Of a stretch of 64,000 nucleotides of DNA, positions 63,522-64,000 are shown piece by piece. The stretch is from Microcebus murinus (lineage: Eukaryota > Chordata > Mammalia > Primates > Cheirogaleidae), in contig NC_134106.1 of NCBI RefSeq assembly GCF_040939455.1, positions 79,987,001 through 80,051,000 of the forward strand, in the 5' to 3' direction. The notes under the pieces were generated by a model. It searched no databases and was not told where the DNA came from. It saw only the letters and a list, made by a program, of their open reading frames with translations. Within the stretch, counting starts at the first letter, position 1. Each line of letters starts with the position of its first letter. The position numbers and the translations under genes are program-made.

Positions 63522-63792
63522 TCTTGTTTTTTTTTTTTTTTTTGAGACAGAGTCTCACTCTGTTGCCTAGACTAGAGTGCCATGGCATCAGCCTAGCTCA
63601 CAGCAATCTCAAACTCCTGGGCTCAAGCGATCCTCTTGCCTCAGCCTCCCGGGTAGCTGGGATACAGGCATGCACCACCATGCCCAGCTAATTTTTTCTA
63701 TTTTTAGTTGTTTGGCTAATTTCTTTGTATATATAGTAGAGACGGGGTCTTGCCCTTGCTCAGGCTGGTCTTGAACTCCTGAGCTCAAGCCA
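63522..63792 (-). mobile_element. Alu, 5' portion missing (RNF149 intron)
   Basis: Poly-T, GAGACAGAGTCTCACTCTGTTGCC to CCTGAGCTCAAGCC, where it breaks off. Confidence 0.9.
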
Positions 63793-63881
63793 TGGGTCAA
63801 TTCTTTAGCCATGCCTTTACAGAAGCTTACACAGCCATAGCCATTATGGCTTAAAGCTGCATAAACTGATCATCATAAAAT

Positions 63882-64000
63882 TTGCTGTGTGGTGGCTCAC
63901 ACCAGTAATCCTAGCATTTTGGAAGACAAGGTGGGACAATCACGGGAGAACAAGAATTCGAGACCAGCCTGAACAACACAGCAAGACTCCATCTCTACAA
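63882..64000 (+). mobile_element. Alu, runs off the window
   Basis: GCTGTGTGGTGGCTCACACCAGTAATCC to CAAGACTCCATCTCTACAA at the window end. Confidence 0.85.

Overview
This is a stretch of primate nuclear DNA, most probably from a lemur and plausibly a mouse lemur (Microcebus). Two things point there. Most of the roughly 35 Alu copies are the strepsirrhine type, with the right-arm segment TTGGCCAATTAATTTCTTTC and the wording CAGCCTAGCTCACAGCAACC. There are also young-looking DNA transposons: two piggyBac MITEs with TTAA target duplications, two hAT MITEs starting CAGGGGTCCTCAAACT, and two Tigger-like elements starting CMGTRTTTCCCC. Lineage-specific piggyBac activity of this kind is known from mouse lemur. 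The species call is inference.

Layout. Positions 1-36,500 are intergenic and contain no gene I can support. They hold L1, L2, MIR, Alu, LTR and DNA-transposon copies, many of them nested. The clearest nests are a solo LTR inside a Tigger-like element (27.2-28.1 kb), a solo LTR plus a hAT MITE inside an older ERVL-like LTR (31.6-32.8 kb), and two hAT elements side by side sharing one target octamer (20.7-22.3 kb).

A CpG-rich promoter at about 36.5-37.4 kb opens CNOT11 on the plus strand. Seven coding exons between 36,863 and 51,304 join with consistent phases and GT-AG introns into exactly 510 codons plus stop, the human protein length. CNOT11 is a subunit of the CCR4-NOT deadenylase complex.

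The neighbour RNF149, a PA-domain/RING transmembrane E3 ubiquitin ligase, lies tail to tail on the minus strand. Only its last two coding exons (61,065-61,263 and 56,880-56,971) fall in the window; the PA, membrane and RING parts lie beyond position 64,000. The predicted poly(A) sites of the two genes are only about 100 bp apart, near 52.8 kb. A box C/D snoRNA matching SNORD89 sits at 54,510-54,621 on the minus strand, downstream of the RNF149 stop codon, inside what looks like a 3'-UTR intron.

I found no novel protein system. The points most worth a second look are the snoRNA placement, the RNF149 C-terminal extension, the nested transposon structures and a few perfect tandem duplications.
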